A stretch of 64,000 bases of DNA from Isoetes taiwanensis (Eukaryota > Streptophyta > Lycopodiopsida > Isoetales > Isoetaceae), in the NCBI GenBank assembly GCA_021234155.1, contig JAJEKV010000035.1, positions 7,315,891 through 7,379,890 of the forward strand. Direction: 5' to 3'. Shown here piece after piece: positions 22,408 to 33,712 of this stretch. A program made the translations under genes and the position numbers. Numbering within the stretch: the first letter of the stretch is position 1; each line of letters starts with the position of its first letter. The notes under the pieces were generated by a model. The model saw only the letters and a program-made list of their open reading frames with translations. It was not told where the DNA came from and did no database searches.

Positions 22408-24270
22408 ACAGTCAATAACATATTGCACCCTACATTCAAAGACGCTTGCAATGCATTGATGCTTCTAAATGATGACACAGAATCATTGCAATCCTTACTA
22501 GAGGCTTACATGGAAAATGCCAGCTCAATTACGCCAACTCTTTGCAACAGTACTAATCCTCAACCGCCCAACAAACGCAATTGCACTATGGAACGCCATT
22601 GAATACCATCTAGGAGAGGATTATCAGCAACAACAAAATGCAGCGACGACCATGATAACAGACCACATAACACCACATGCAAAACGATGCGCATTGCAGG
22701 ATGTTGAAAAGCACATGAAAAACGCAGGCCAATCATTGCAAGACTTTGGGTTCACAGACATAGACATCGAACCAATAGCAAACACCCTCATCCTCGAGGA
22801 AATGCAACACGAAACCCAAGACCACCCTGATCTTGCCAGAGCAGTCCAACTTCTTAATCCTGAACAACTACTAGCATTCCATGAAATCATCGCAAGCATA
22901 AATGCAACAATAAGTCAGCAACATTTCGTCTATGGAGCAGGAGGCACTGGAAAAACTTTCTTATACAATACGCTCCTTAGCCACACACGAAGCCAAGGAA
23001 AAATTGCCCTTGCAGTCGCATCCTCAGGTATAGCATCTATTCTATTAAGCCCACTCATGATTCAAGATTCCGTTAGAACTACACGAGAACTCAACATGCA
23101 ATATACCGACAATCCGAGACAGCCGCACTCTTGAGAGCTACGCACCTAATAGTATGGGATGAAGCGCCCATGGCCCACAAACATGCATTTGAGGCACTCG
23201 ACAGAACATTGCGTGACATCACAGAACGAGACACATTATTTGGAGGAATTACAGTAGTCCTTGGCGGAGACTTCAAGCAACTACTACCAGTAGTCCCACA
23301 TGGAACTAAAGCAGATATTATTGACGCAGCCATCAATAAATCATACATCTGGAGACATATTAAAGTCCATCGTCTCACCATTAACATGCGAGCACGTCAA
23401 TCCAACACAACCCAAAGTAACCAAAACATCACCAACTTCTCAGATTGGCTACAAAGTATCGGAGAAGGCCGAGAATAAACATATCCAGAAAGAGGCGAAA
23501 ACATCATCAAAATGCCAATCAGTATCTGCATACCAACACAAAATCTGATCGACCTCATCACAACAACATTTGCAGGAATTCAGGACATGACAAACAACAG
23601 AAACTTCTGGAACACAAACTGTTGGACACAACGAGCCATCTTGACACCACTAAACGAACATGTCGACGAGATCAACAACTTCATCACATACTTATTTCCA
23701 GGAGACCCAAAAACATACCTCAGCGCAGACAGAATAATTGATGAAGACAATCAACAACTTTACCCAGCAGAGTTTCTAAACACATAAACCCCAAGTGGCA
23801 TGCCACCACACAAACTAAGACTAAAGATCGGCATGATCATCATGCTGCTCAGAACCACCTCTACAAAACTAGGCCTATACAATGGAACTAGATTGATCAT
23901 CAGAGCGATGGGAAAAAGAGTCTTAGACATAGAAATAGTCACTGGAAACAATAGACAAAGAATCTTCATACCAAGAATACCACTCACACCTGGAACTGCA
24001 CAACTCTTATTCCACTTCGAAAGAACACAATTCCCAATCAGACCAGCATTTGCAATGACCATAAATAAAGCACAAGGCCAAACATTAAAACACTTAGGAC
24101 TGTACCTACCTAGACCAGTCTTCGGACATGGCCAGCTCTACGTAGCCCTCTCAAGAGCACGTAGCCAGCAAGATATCAAAGTCCTCATCATTGACCAGCA
24201 AGGACAATCAATAGACGACAACGGAATTGCAACATACACAGCAAATGTCGTATACAAAGAGGCCCTCTAA
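22408..24270 (+). pseudogene. Helitron Pif1-family helicase domain, decayed
   Basis: Continues Rep: a 5'-3' DNA helicase domain with Walker A GAGGTGKTFLYNTLLS, SSGIAS, Walker B IVWDEAPMAHKHAFEALD, GGDFKQLLPVVPHGTK and RAILTPLNEHVDEIN. The C-terminal LGLYNGTRLIIR, AFAMTINKAQGQTL and YVALSRARS complete the Pif1 signature. Pieces lie in different frames (22517-23134, 23131-23478, 23512-23787, 23800-24270) with a TGA at 23132-23134, a TAA near 23476 and a TAA near 23785. Final stop at 24268-24270. It would unwind the donor during transposition. Confidence 0.9.
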
Positions 24271-27200
24271 ACTAACTCATCCACTACCAGGTGCTGCTGA
24301 GGACACTATAATCTCAATAATTCTGTCAGCATACACCCCAAGACAACAACTTACGATGGATAGACAGCCGCTTTCGGTCCTTTCACAGGTAAAACAGTGT
24401 GTTCCATTCAAATCTTCTCGCAATTCTGTTGGTCTGCATCACATTTCCAAGCTCCTTCTGCAGATTTGCATCACCTCTGACTAGCTGCAAACATGCAATA
24501 TTTTGCGCAATAGACTTAAAGTAGAGTTACAGGGATGCAGATACCGTCGATCTTCACAAAGATGGGCAACACATTCAGTCACCCAAATCCAGACTTTCTT
24601 CTCCAAATTTCATCTCCCGCAATCACAATACTTACTACTTTCAGTGCTTTCACAGGTAAGACAGTCTATTGCATTCAGATCTTCACATATACTTTCAAAA
24701 CTAAGTCTACATGTGCCTTTGTTCTTATTTTCAATCCAAGCTACTGCACAGAAGCCATTCCCATAACACACCTTTTATGACCAAGCTTTCTTCAACTTAC
24801 ACAAACAGAATACCGCACTCATCTACCCAGGTTACCTGCATTCTTATTATATTTCTTCAGGTCTAGTTCATATTATAACTCAGATTATTCATGCTTTAAA
24901 TTGCAGACTTATGAAGTTTGTGCATCATCGCAGTTGTCGCTGCTAACACGTGGTTCCTCCCGCCCCTTCACCAAAAAATTCATTTCATTTGTTCTTCTTA
25001 CATCTCCACATGAAATTTCAGTCTCATACAGACTCATAAACTCACACACATGTGCTACAGATTCCTCGAACAGTCTATCGAAATCACATCTAAGATGACA
25101 AAATTTAGATCGCTTTTCCCCCCTTGATGCTCTTATGTTTTCTTCCACAGGTTTTTGCTGATGGAAACTAAATGAAGAAGATAGAATAATCTTTCTACGA
25201 GTTTATCAGCCTGCAGCTATTTATTGAGGTAAGCCTTTCAGTTATCCGTCTCTTTTTAAAATCAGAGAGCTTCAAAGTTAATTAGGCCGAGGAAGCCGAA
25301 GATCTCCGAGGTTATTGTTACATTATTGTTTAATTTAGATCTCCGAGGTTATTGTTACATTATTGTTGCTGCTATTCATCCATCAAGGATCTCTAATGAT
25401 GTAGCTTTCCAATGTTCTTTTCCATGTCATATCTCTCTCTATTCTAGATATTATAGAAAATACAAAAGTTTACTTCTGTTGTGGGTGTCAAATTCTTTAG
25501 ATCAAATAGACCCGGTGACTGATGATCTAGATGGGCACAAAACAGATCAAGCTGGTATATATTTCAATTTTCACATTTTTTATGTTTGCCATGAAAGTGG
25601 TTAATTCCACATTTTGTAGGGGAAGCAAACACAACTAAAACTAAGATTCTAGCTCAGGTACATCGACTATCCAAGCCAATCAATGCAAATGCGCAGGAGC
25701 AAATACAAGGTATAAACAGCTTTCCATATTTAGGCCTGCATTCATGTATATCTGTCCATATCTTCATATATTTCAGGTATCGTAGAAGCAACAAAGACAA
25801 TCCAAGACATTATATCTAAGCCTTCTACGAGGGTAATTTAAAACTAAGATTCTGCCTCAGGCAGCGCAAATACAAGATATAAACATCTTTCCACATTTAG
25901 GCCTGCATTCATATATATCTGTCCTTATGTTCGTATATTTCGGGCATCGTACAGGCAGCAAAGACAATCGAAGACATTATATCTAAGCCTTCTACGAGAG
26001 CAAACTGCATCTAAGGAGAGATTTACACTGTGCAAAGTCAGTTTACAACAAGATGAGCTTACATGACATTATCACAGGAAACATGTTCAACATTTAGAAC
26101 AAGAGATCAATGAAATGCAAGATCCAATTGGAGATGCCAGTACTGATAAAGCACTCCCTAGAAGGTGATTTCTTACTTGCATCATGCATTTCAATGAGAA
26201 GATATCCCTTAACTTTTATTATCCTGCAGTATGCCTGTGAAAATAGAGCTATGCAATCACTCTTATCCAAAGCAAAATACCAGATTTACAACTCTCCTTC
26301 AACGATGAAAAAGCTCATGACGATGCTACATATTGAAGAAAAGAATACACATCTTCTGAAAAAGAAAAGCATCTATTGCTGCTAAGACTGTTCCAAAAGG
26401 CCTGCACTGCTTATCAACAAACAAAGGTTTCCTAACCAAGAAAAGTCTGATAACCCCAGAATATTCTTGCTGCAGCCGTTGTTGTAAATTCAACAGTTAT
26501 ACATGCAAAGGTATGGTCTTCTTTTCTGTAAAGGATACTCTACACAATAAATATTCAATACATCATTCTAAATTTCTTTCTAATAAACTGGCACGTCGCC
26601 ATATGAAGATCAAGCTTATAGTCCAACGGCATCACGTGCATCTTCCATGCTCCACCAGGTGCCCAATTTCCCCATGTTGTTGATTTCCACCACGTCATTT
26701 AAAGTATACTCTACACAATAAATATTGAATACATCATTCTGAATTTCTTTCTTAATGAGGCAGGAGGTCGCCATATGAAGATCGAACTTAAAAACACAAT
26801 GCATTGGTATCCCAAGCTCTGTTTGTCTCAACATCACGTACATATAGAAGGCATTCCAAGAAAAAGAAGCAAGGAGTTTCACACATCTTTGAAATGAAGA
26901 GTATCAGGCACCATCACCAATTACACTGCTTGCATTATCTCCATTATTATATGAATATTGGAGCAGGGCAAGAGCCCCATGTACAAACTGATTGGTCCTT
27001 CAACTACCAATTGCCAATTTTGTTCAATATGTTTGTCATATACTTATCAAATGAAAATGATATTTGCAACACCAAATGCTATTGATGCAACACCAAAAGC
27101 TGTTTCTAAAAATTTCAATACATTTAATCTAAGCGACCAATATTTGTGAGTGTGCAATTACTTTGCACTAATTCTAGCAAGACATCAGGGAGACATTTGG

Positions 27201-27362
27201 CATATATCATAACAAAACCATGATTCGAAGAAATCTATACAACATACAATATCACTTGAACTACATGAACACAGAGCGTCTTCAACAAAATCGACCATTA
27301 AGTAACTATCATACCTTTGCTTCCGAAGCCCAACAATTAACACCCTACCAAATTGTACTAAA
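24271..27362. other. Helitron 3' non-coding region with several tandem duplications
   Basis: No domain recognised; no RPA-like gene seen. Imperfect direct duplications are frequent: 24376-24430 with 24640-24700 (CTTTCACAGGTAA, ACAGT core), 25297-25330 with 25338-25368 (ATCTCCGAGGTTATTGTTAC), 25690-25835 with 25860-26003 (CATTTAGGCCTGCATTCAT-like, about 145 bp), and 26524-26612 with 26699-26788 (ACTCTACACAATAAATATT). Repeated AG/GT-like borders suggest remnants of a captured, spliced gene, but I cannot name one. Confidence 0.5.
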
Positions 27363-27390
27363 GCCCGGCAACGCCGGGCACCATAACTAG
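27363..27390 (+). other. Helitron 3' terminus: hairpin plus CTAG
   Basis: GCCCGGC-AAC-GCCGGGC forms a 7-bp perfect stem with a 3-base loop, then ACCATAA and CTAG; the next base is T. This is the termination signal for rolling-circle transfer. Confidence 0.95.
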
Positions 27391-28250
27391 TTATTCATGT
27401 TCTCATTCTCATGTGTATTGTATAGTGTACTTTGACTTATAATATAGTTTTGATAAACATTGGCTGACGTGGAAAATGGGGTTTAACCCCATCTTATTTT
27501 TAGATGAACGGCCCTAATTTGTGGATTTGGCATATGCCATGGAATATTCTATGGATCGACAGTTAAGGTTGGATGAGTATGGGGGTTGGACGAGTATAAT
27601 TTCTCAAGCATGTTTATATTTGTCTATCTTGATCTCATTATTTAGATTGAAATATCCTTTTTTTTTCACTTTTGTTGTGAATATCTAGCATTATAACAGG
27701 GGTTTTTTTTTGTAATTTTATACGCTTTTTGGCATGGTTTTCCTATGATTTTAGTGTTGTATTCATTGGGACATACTAAATAGTATTTCTAGAGTGCACA
27801 GTTTTGTTAGCCATTGATTTTAGAGAGGGAAAAATCGTGTGGTAGAGGCTCCTTCTTGCCTTAAAAAAACAAAAGAGAAAAAAAAGGGAAGCATGCAAAT
27901 ATAGTCTTATTATTTTTAGGGTTTTGTTTTAGGGTATCAATGTAATCGGACAACACTGCTGTGGATAGTGGCTGCTAATTCATTGATCCCGTAGGCAAGC
28001 TTCACCAACACTGTTGAAGTGTTCTTGCAAAGGGCTTGGGTTTCTGCATCCTGTAACATTCCATTCGATTTCCTCTGGCAAATCTGGCATCATAGTCTAA
28101 GTTAATAGAAGCTCCAAAAGCAGGAATCACATCCACAAGACGATTGTTCTTAGGCGATTAGGTCTCTCTTCGGAAATTTTCTTTCCACCATCTCGCCCTT
28201 GTTTTCTTGCCTAGATTTCTTCTGATTCTGAAGGCCATTTTGTGTCTAAC
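27391..28250. other. Spacer and likely promoter/5' UTR of SPC12
   Basis: No ORF of note. It joins the Helitron 3' end to the SPC12 start and should hold that gene's promoter. Homopolymer T and A runs occur at 27658-27665, 27706-27711 and 27863-27893. No clear TATA box assigned. Confidence 0.4.
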
Positions 28251-28586
28251 ATGGATTGGAAAGATCCCAGATTTACAGAGGAGTTGTTACAATATGCGCT
28301 CATTACTTCAGCTCTGCTTGGCGTTATAGTGGGATATGCGGCTGGCTCCTTCAAGGTCATGTTTGTGGTTTATGGCTTCTGTGTTTTTGTAACTCTGATT
28401 ATCGTCGTGCCTGTTTGGCAGTACTTTTGCCACCATCCTAGAGAATGGATGACTCCAAGAACAGAAAACAGTGATAATGTGGACCCCCACAGACTCAGAC
28501 GAGAGGAAAGTCACGACTCTTCTGCAGATTATAGAAATGAAAGATTCAGGCTCGGAAACAACAGGCTCGTCCAGGCCAACAACTGA
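28251..28586 (+). CDS. SPC12: Signal peptidase complex subunit 1 (SPC12 / SPCS1)
   Basis: A small ER-membrane subunit of the signal peptidase complex, which assists cleavage of signal peptides and substrate choice. The protein from the ATG at 28251 is 111 aa: a short N-terminus starting MDWKDPRF, two hydrophobic segments at about residues 13-35 and 39-60 separated by a short loop (GSFKV), then the family hallmark VPVWQYFCHHPREWMTP. SPC12 proteins are usually 90-100 aa; this one has a polar 40-residue C-terminal tail rich in Arg, Asp and Asn. One intronless frame, no lesion. An upstream in-frame GTG at 28242 is less likely than the ATG. The upstream flank is the Helitron 3' end about 860 bases away. 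Expected cytosolic termini on both sides of a hairpin. Confidence 0.88.
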   Translation: MDWKDPRFTEELLQYALITSALLGVIVGYAAGSFKVMFVVYGFCVFVTLIIVVPVWQYFCHHPREWMTPRTENSDNVDPHRLRREESHDSSADYRNERFRLGNNRLVQANN

Positions 28587-28682
28587 TTCCGGATCAGTTT
28601 CCATGACTCCTGCAACTATACAACAAACAAAAACATGAAAACAAAGAAACTCAACCGTACAACCAACACCCAAGCAAGTTCA

Positions 28683-29078
28683 TCAGCCAACAGCCATGGT
28701 ACGTTCACCCTTGTGCACAGGGATATAATCTACGCCAGGCTCAAGTATCACGACATCAGGGCTATCTGCACTATAAGAAGCATCATGTATATCCTCAAAA
28801 TTATTGTCTTCCTCATCAGCAAGAATAGCATCATCCCAATAACGCATGCGCCCAGGCCCATTCCTCTCCACAGGCACAAAGCTGGCTGGCAAACCAAATA
28901 GAATCGTCCTCATGTCCGACGGCATGCAGTGACTAGAGTTCAGCAACACTCTCCAGGCAGCCCGAACACGATGCTCATTGATATGAGCCGTGTTTGAAGG
29001 GATGATCCAAGAACTAGACAACGTAAATTTTCCACATCGAATCATCCTAGCCAGGTATACGACAAATTTTGGCCACAT
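28683..29078 (-). CDS. Hypothetical protein, 131 aa
   Basis: An uninterrupted frame starting ATG at 29078, with a hydrophobic/basic N-terminus, the central HRVRAAWRVLLNSSHCMP, and an acidic tail (DEEDNNFEDIHD). I do not recognise it. Its start is about 150 bases from the divergent acidic-repeat gene, so they could share a promoter. The inverted duplication ends at about 29079, exactly at this start, and this ORF is not present beside copy 2. It could be chance. Confidence 0.35.
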   Translation of the reverse strand: MWPKFVVYLARMIRCGKFTLSSSWIIPSNTAHINEHRVRAAWRVLLNSSHCMPSDMRTILFGLPASFVPVERNGPGRMRYWDDAILADEEDNNFEDIHDASYSADSPDVVILEPGVDYIPVHKGERTMAVG

Positions 29079-29159
29079 AATGAGCTAGTTCTATTTGGCC
29101 AATTTAATTCGATCATTTTATTTGGCAAATACCGATTGTTTTTGAAGGAGTAAGATGTT

Positions 29160-29167
29160 GCCACGTA
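29160..29167 (+). promoter_or_regulatory. Conserved CACGTA element upstream of acidic-repeat gene 1
   Basis: GCCACGTA, an ACGT-core (ABRE/G-box-like) site about 60 bases upstream of the ancestral ATG, is kept in copy 2 at 60076-60083 (complement TACGTGGC). Shared descent alone could explain it. Confidence 0.3.
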
Positions 29168-29328
29168 GCACAAACGCCTTTTTATTTGGAACGAAAGCTT
29201 GCAGTCTTCAATGGCACATTGGCAGCTATGGATGACGAATCCCGCATATCGAATTGCAAGAATCTGCATTTTCATTCGAATTTTCATTTTTAGCTCTGCT
29301 TTGCAACCCAGAAGACAATTTTGAGATC

Positions 29329-30258
29329 ATGGATTCGCTTGATTCTTCCGGCATTCTTCAATCGGCGGCAAATTCAAATCACACACATCGCCAAATCGCC
29401 GCAGATCACTCTATCCAGGCCTTGGGCTCATTTCCTGAACAGAATTATTCAGAATCAACAGATTCCGAAGGTGCCATTGAGGCCCACACAGTGCAGATTA
29501 TTGAACAAGATCAATCTTTCGGAACAAGATCTTCAAGAATCGTCGAAATTGAGGTACAAGAAACAGGTTCTGAGCAGGAGTTTTCTAGCAGAGATGAATC
29601 AGCAGATGCCAGGGGAGTAATTCCTGTCAAAACGGTGCAGATTACTGGAAAAGATCAATCTTTCGCTACAACATCTTCAAGAATCGACGAAATTGAGGAA
29701 GAAGAAACAGGGTCTGAGGAAGCCCAAAACAGGGGAAAATTCCAAGAAAAAAGAAACCAAATTGGAGAAATAATCTGGCACTTTAACAGGAGCATGCAGA
29801 TGATCGAAGGAGCGGCACTGAGGCATGTGATACCACGGTCGGATGTGGGAGCTTTGATGGAGTATATGGGCAATAGGAAAATCCGGCCATGTCCAGCCGG
29901 GGCAAGAATGTATGGGGAGTTCGAATTGGATGAAATGCGAAGCATTCTGCCATCAAATCAGCGCTATATTCCTCGCGCCGGAGAGCGAACTCGGTTCTAT
30001 GTGGTGGATGGGGGGCGCTGGCTATGGCTGATGGGTCTGCACAGAAATTCTCCGGGCCAAATTGCTGTGGAATTGGACGCTGTGGAATTGGACGCTGTTC
30101 TTCCTAATTTTGGGCCGCAGGGGATTTCATATCAAGATCCATCTCGTCTGAATCTGATTCACCGTCGCAGAGCAGTAGCTAGACCGAGAAATGCTTCGCA
30201 GTCTCTGTTTTGTGATCTGTTCGAATGCATTGCTTCGTGCTTTTATCCCACTCCATAG
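29329..30258 (+). CDS. Unknown acidic-repeat protein, copy 1 (5' frameshifted)
   Basis: From the ATG at 29329 the product is 309 aa. The N-terminal half is Glu/Ser-rich with two copies of a roughly 45-residue repeat (VQII..DQSFGTRSSRIVEIE, then GSEQEFSSRDESAD). The C-terminal half is a compact domain with LRHVIPRSDVGALMEYMGNR, GERTRFYVVDGGRWLWLMGL and a Cys-containing end (CDLFECIASCFYPTP). Copy 2 shows the ancestral start ATGGATGACGA; here that ATG (29228) is followed by a net one-base loss near 29246, so it runs out of frame, and translation must start about 34 codons later or the gene is dead. No family recognised. No signal peptide or obvious transmembrane segment. Intron not needed. Confidence 0.6.
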   Translation: MDSLDSSGILQSAANSNHTHRQIAADHSIQALGSFPEQNYSESTDSEGAIEAHTVQIIEQDQSFGTRSSRIVEIEVQETGSEQEFSSRDESADARGVIPVKTVQITGKDQSFATTSSRIDEIEEEETGSEEAQNRGKFQEKRNQIGEIIWHFNRSMQMIEGAALRHVIPRSDVGALMEYMGNRKIRPCPAGARMYGEFELDEMRSILPSNQRYIPRAGERTRFYVVDGGRWLWLMGLHRNSPGQIAVELDAVELDAVLPNFGPQGISYQDPSRLNLIHRRRAVARPRNASQSLFCDLFECIASCFYPTP

Positions 30259-30323
30259 CTCGTCGGATTTCAAAGGTAGTTTTTCTTGTGTCCTGCTTAT
30301 GCAGATTCAGACAATCTTTTGTA

Positions 30324-31546
30324 CAACTCGTTAATTAATTTGAAGCTCTTTTCTTTTTCCTAATTTCTTTTTCCCAGATATTAATTTAGTTAAAGGTTCA
30401 TTTTGATTTATGAGTAGTGTTGCAAGTTTGTGAGTTGCATATATGAGTTTCTCACCCAAGTTTTGATAGCAATTTAGAGTTGCAATTAGAGTCTAATGGT
30501 TGAGGCTATATGAGATTATATGAATGGTTTAGCTGTGCACCATTGTGAGGTGCAAAATAGTTCGAAATTATTAATAAAATCTTCAAATTTAACGTCTCTC
30601 ATTTAATGTTAGTAAAGAGCAAAAATTTGAAGCTAAAACTCTAGAAGTAGAGTCTCCCCCACCAAATCAAAATAACGTGTAGCATTGTATGGGTGTCATT
30701 TAAGGGAGGTACTATTTCACTGACTAAACATAAATATTTTGAAGCTCTACAACAAACATATTGCTATGGGTATTAGGCGTCAAAAGAGAGCACTCCTTAT
30801 AGTATCACATTATTGGAGAGAGGATGTTTCCCACTTGGGATACAAGTAATTGCACGGGCTTTTTAGTATTCAAACACTAGAATGTCCGGAGCCACCGCTA
30901 CAAGAGAGGAGTCAATTTGTGTCATCAAAATATCACCAAAACACTGAAAAGTGTATATTATGACATTATTAATGACATACATGCATAGTTGATGTTAAAG
31001 GTGCTACAATTTGTGTCATCTATAGCCTCACCCTTTGTGTCACCCACAGTGTCGCTTACTGTGCTATGATGCTATAAATATTGCTATTAGCTTCAATTAT
31101 AGCGTCATTAGTTGTTAGCGTCATTAGTTGTTAGCATCAGGAGTAGTGTCAGTTCCCCACTACTGACATCATAGGAGAGGCAGTTGACAAGTTTCTATGT
31201 GGCTATTGATTCGGCGATTTCCAGTGTCGCTTGGGAGGAGCTTGGTGCTCCAATGTTTGAGCTACATGCACTGAGATCACACATGAGCCTTGCTAGGGGC
31301 CTGCTGACCCAGGAGATCCGCCAGCTTGATGCCGTCATCAGGTGGGCTGCATCTGGAGAACCTATGAATTAGACCTTTGTGTTGCTCTTGTCTGTAATGT
31401 TTCGTTTGTGCAGTTTCACATGGGTGGCATCTGTGCCACATGTATATTTTCTAAGTTTATAAATATGTGATGTTTCTTCATTTGCTGCTCTGTCTTGGAG
31501 AAGCTTTCTTTGTTGCATTTTGTTACTAACACCTATGGACTTTCAG
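30324..31546. other. Spacer; one weak 62-codon ORF
   Basis: Non-coding by eye apart from a small plus-strand frame at 31184-31372 (GAPMFELHALRSHMSLARG) with no known motif; this could be a gene fragment. Tandem short word GCGTCATTAGTTGTTA occurs twice near 31103-31135. Confidence 0.4.
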
Positions 31547-31827
31547 AGGGCTTCAGCCCTTGGGCATAAGGGCGATCCCCTCTCTTGGGATCTCCCTTAT
31601 GCTTGGATGAGCATTGGCATTGTGTTGGGGTTCAATGACAGCCTGCCTTTGTGGCCTTATAGGTATTGCAACTTGGGTTGACGAACACTATGTATAGGGG
31701 TCATCGAATGCATGCCGGTGGCAATCAATGGCACGTGTTCGATGGCCCCTATGCATGATCTCCACTTAAGCTCCAGGTAAGCCATGAGCATTGGATTGGA
31801 ACTGGGGTTCAATTCCCCGGGCTCATG
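31547..31827 (+). ncRNA. Cluster of strong hairpins with tRNA-like boxes (candidate SINE or structured RNA)
   Basis: Four inverted repeats follow one another: AGGGCTTCAGCCCT (31547-31560); a 39-base hairpin 31564-31602 with arms GCATAAGGG and CCCTTATGC; a 27-base stem pairing 31690-31716 with 31730-31756, with several G-T type mismatches; and CATGAGC (31783-31789) with GCTCATG (31821-31827). GGGGTTCAATTCCCC at 31804-31818 looks like a tRNA T-arm and fits the pol III B box; TAAGCTCCAGGT at 31767-31778 is a weak A box. A related unit, GAGCATTGGCATTGTGTTGG then GGTTCAATG, lies at 31609-31636. Could be a tRNA-derived SINE, a microRNA-type precursor or foldback DNA. Confidence 0.35.
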
Positions 31828-32160
31828 TCATGGTGGAGTCTTACTCATGTGTTTGAGTTATGAAGTGTTGGACTGTATTGTTGTGACACTGTATTGTACA
31901 AATGCCAGAATACTATTTTAACCAATGGTTTATGGTTTCCTAGTGCCCCCTTTAAAATCGGATCAACAGGGCCAGTTTGACCCGAGGAAGACCTGAGATG
32001 GGCGAACAAGATCTATGGAGGGGGAATATCCTACCAAATGTGCCATTATCCAAGGGTTACTGCATTATGTGCAACTAGATAAAAATATATTCGAAGCGTG
32101 CATTTACGTAGTACATACGATGGGTTTAAAAAGTGTATTCTTTCCTCATCCATTTCAAAC

Positions 32161-33712
32161 ATGGCATTTCCCTGTTCTATAGCTTCGCCATCGCCCACCA
32201 TAGATGTTATTCCGTTTGCACAGCGGACATTCTGGGTGCCTCGTTTTGCCATCAGCAATCCTTGTAAATTGACCAAGATCTTCAATACTTCTCCCCAGCT
32301 CAGATTTATTAGGCGGCATCAGCCGGGGATAATTTGTGGTTTCTCACAACCATTGCCACATGACCACTCAACAGCGTCAGATAATGTCCAAGAAGAGGGC
32401 GAAACCTATGAAGAAGAGGATTTTGAGGACGAAGATGAGGTAAATCTCTGTTTTTTTCGATTTTTCTGTATGCTTTAAGCCATGGACGAACTTAGACATT
32501 TCCTTGCATTTCAAAGGTTGTGTTGGATATGCTTAAACATGATTTTGGCTCTCCCAGCCCAACCTTGAATAATGTATTATTTTTAACACTATCCTGAACA
32601 TGCGTCTGGCTAGCATAGAATCAAATCCCTAACTCTCTTACATGCCACATGGGAAATCCTCTATTAATCTTATGTGTGGATCTAAGGGCAACACTTTCAA
32701 AAGGCATATAAAACGATATTAAATGTTATGTTGCTTAACATCAAGTCATCCTGCATATCACTTAATATTAGTCACAGGGAATTCGACAGTTAGCATGAGT
32801 ACTTATGTACTTTTGAGCATGAAATGAAGTCTTTCAGCACATTATTCAGGGTTATCCGTGGCTAGTTACCACGGTCACTGTAAAATATTTTGTAATGAAG
32901 TGTTTAGTGCCATACAACGTTGTTCCAGGGCGATATTTATGTTCTGTTTTATAGGATCTGGATACAGAATCAGAAGATAGTAGTGAACTGGATGATAAAG
33001 AGTTAGATTCTCTGTTTAGAGAGCATGGTGTGGTTGTTCGTTCTAGTGAAAGTGCTGGCAGCTCGGCAGTTTCTGTTTCAGGAGTTGACGATGATGCGGA
33101 AAGCTTAGCATGTGAGAATTTTAACATGTGCTGAGGGTCTTGTTTTTATACATGGTTTTTGTTTTGAAGCAAGCAATAAACGTGTGATTTTTCTGATGGA
33201 TGGGTCTAGTTGCTGTGGCAATGGCTGAGGTTGCAAGTGAAGTGAAGGGAATAGATATCAAGGTCTTGCATGTGAAACCTTTAATATATTGGGCACAATA
33301 TTTTGTTATTGCAACAGCCTTCTCTGCTCCGCAAGTTGGTACGATGGGGTAAGATTTATTATGATTCCGTGTGCTGTCTATTTACTATATTATATTGAAC
33401 ATCTGAGTTTGTTTAGGTTCAGGATGCGTCAAAAGGCAGCGGAGATGTTTAAAAAAACTGCCAGGGGTGACACAAAGCCCAAATCATGGACATTGTTGGA
33501 CTTTGGTATGCTGTTTTTCTTTTCCATAATAACGTGCTTCTTTTTTTATGCAAATTTCCTTTGAATTTTGATAAACTGAAAATCTCACAGGTGATGTGGT
33601 AGTTCACATTTTCTTACCAACGGAAAGAAGCTACTATAATCTTGACGAATTTTATGCCAATGCAACAATGATGCCACTTCCTTTTGCAGCAGAGAGATCA
33701 CAAAGAAGATAG
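32161..33712 (+). CDS. IJ: Protein Iojap, chloroplastic (RsfS ribosomal silencing factor)
   Basis: Plastid member of the RsfS/Iojap family, which binds the large ribosomal subunit (L14 side) and blocks or times subunit joining. Five exons with GT/AG borders and consistent phases: 32161-32439, 32955-33111, 33210-33348, 33417-33505, 33591-33712; 261 aa. The first ATG opens a Ser/Thr/Arg-rich transit peptide, then an acidic linker (EEEDFEDEDE). The RsfS domain fills the C-terminal 110 residues: IKVLHVKPLIYWAQYFVIAT, ARGDTKPKSWTLLDFGDVVV, HIFLPTERSYYNLDEFYANA. All are hallmarks and no lesion is seen. The 3' UTR probably continues past 33712. The downstream frame to 34040 is not part of the protein. 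Confidence 0.92.

Larger units (their letters stand above)
14825..27390 (+). mobile_element. Helitron (rolling-circle transposon), interrupted by a Copia element
   Basis: The 3' terminus is clear: a GC hairpin at 27363-27379, then CTAG at 27387-27390 followed by T, as Helitrons require. Inside are a Rep with HUH and Tyr motifs and a Pif1-family helicase. The 5' terminus is proposed at 14825 (A then TCTACCATATATTC) because it follows A and resembles the proposed 5' end of the related element at 53650; only about 30 bases then separate it from the Rep start codon, which is unusually short, so the true end may lie further upstream. Length is about 12.6 kb with the 4.8-kb Copia insertion, 7.7 kb without. 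Several stops and frameshifts make it non-autonomous now. Confidence 0.85.
29079..30323 (+). repeat. Inverted segmental duplication, copy 1
   Basis: Matches 58797-60168 in reverse orientation. It includes the common promoter (AGCTAGTTCTATTTGGCC onward), the whole acidic-repeat ORF, and 3' flank to CAGACAATCTTTTGTAC. Similarity stops sharply at both ends. Confidence 0.9.
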
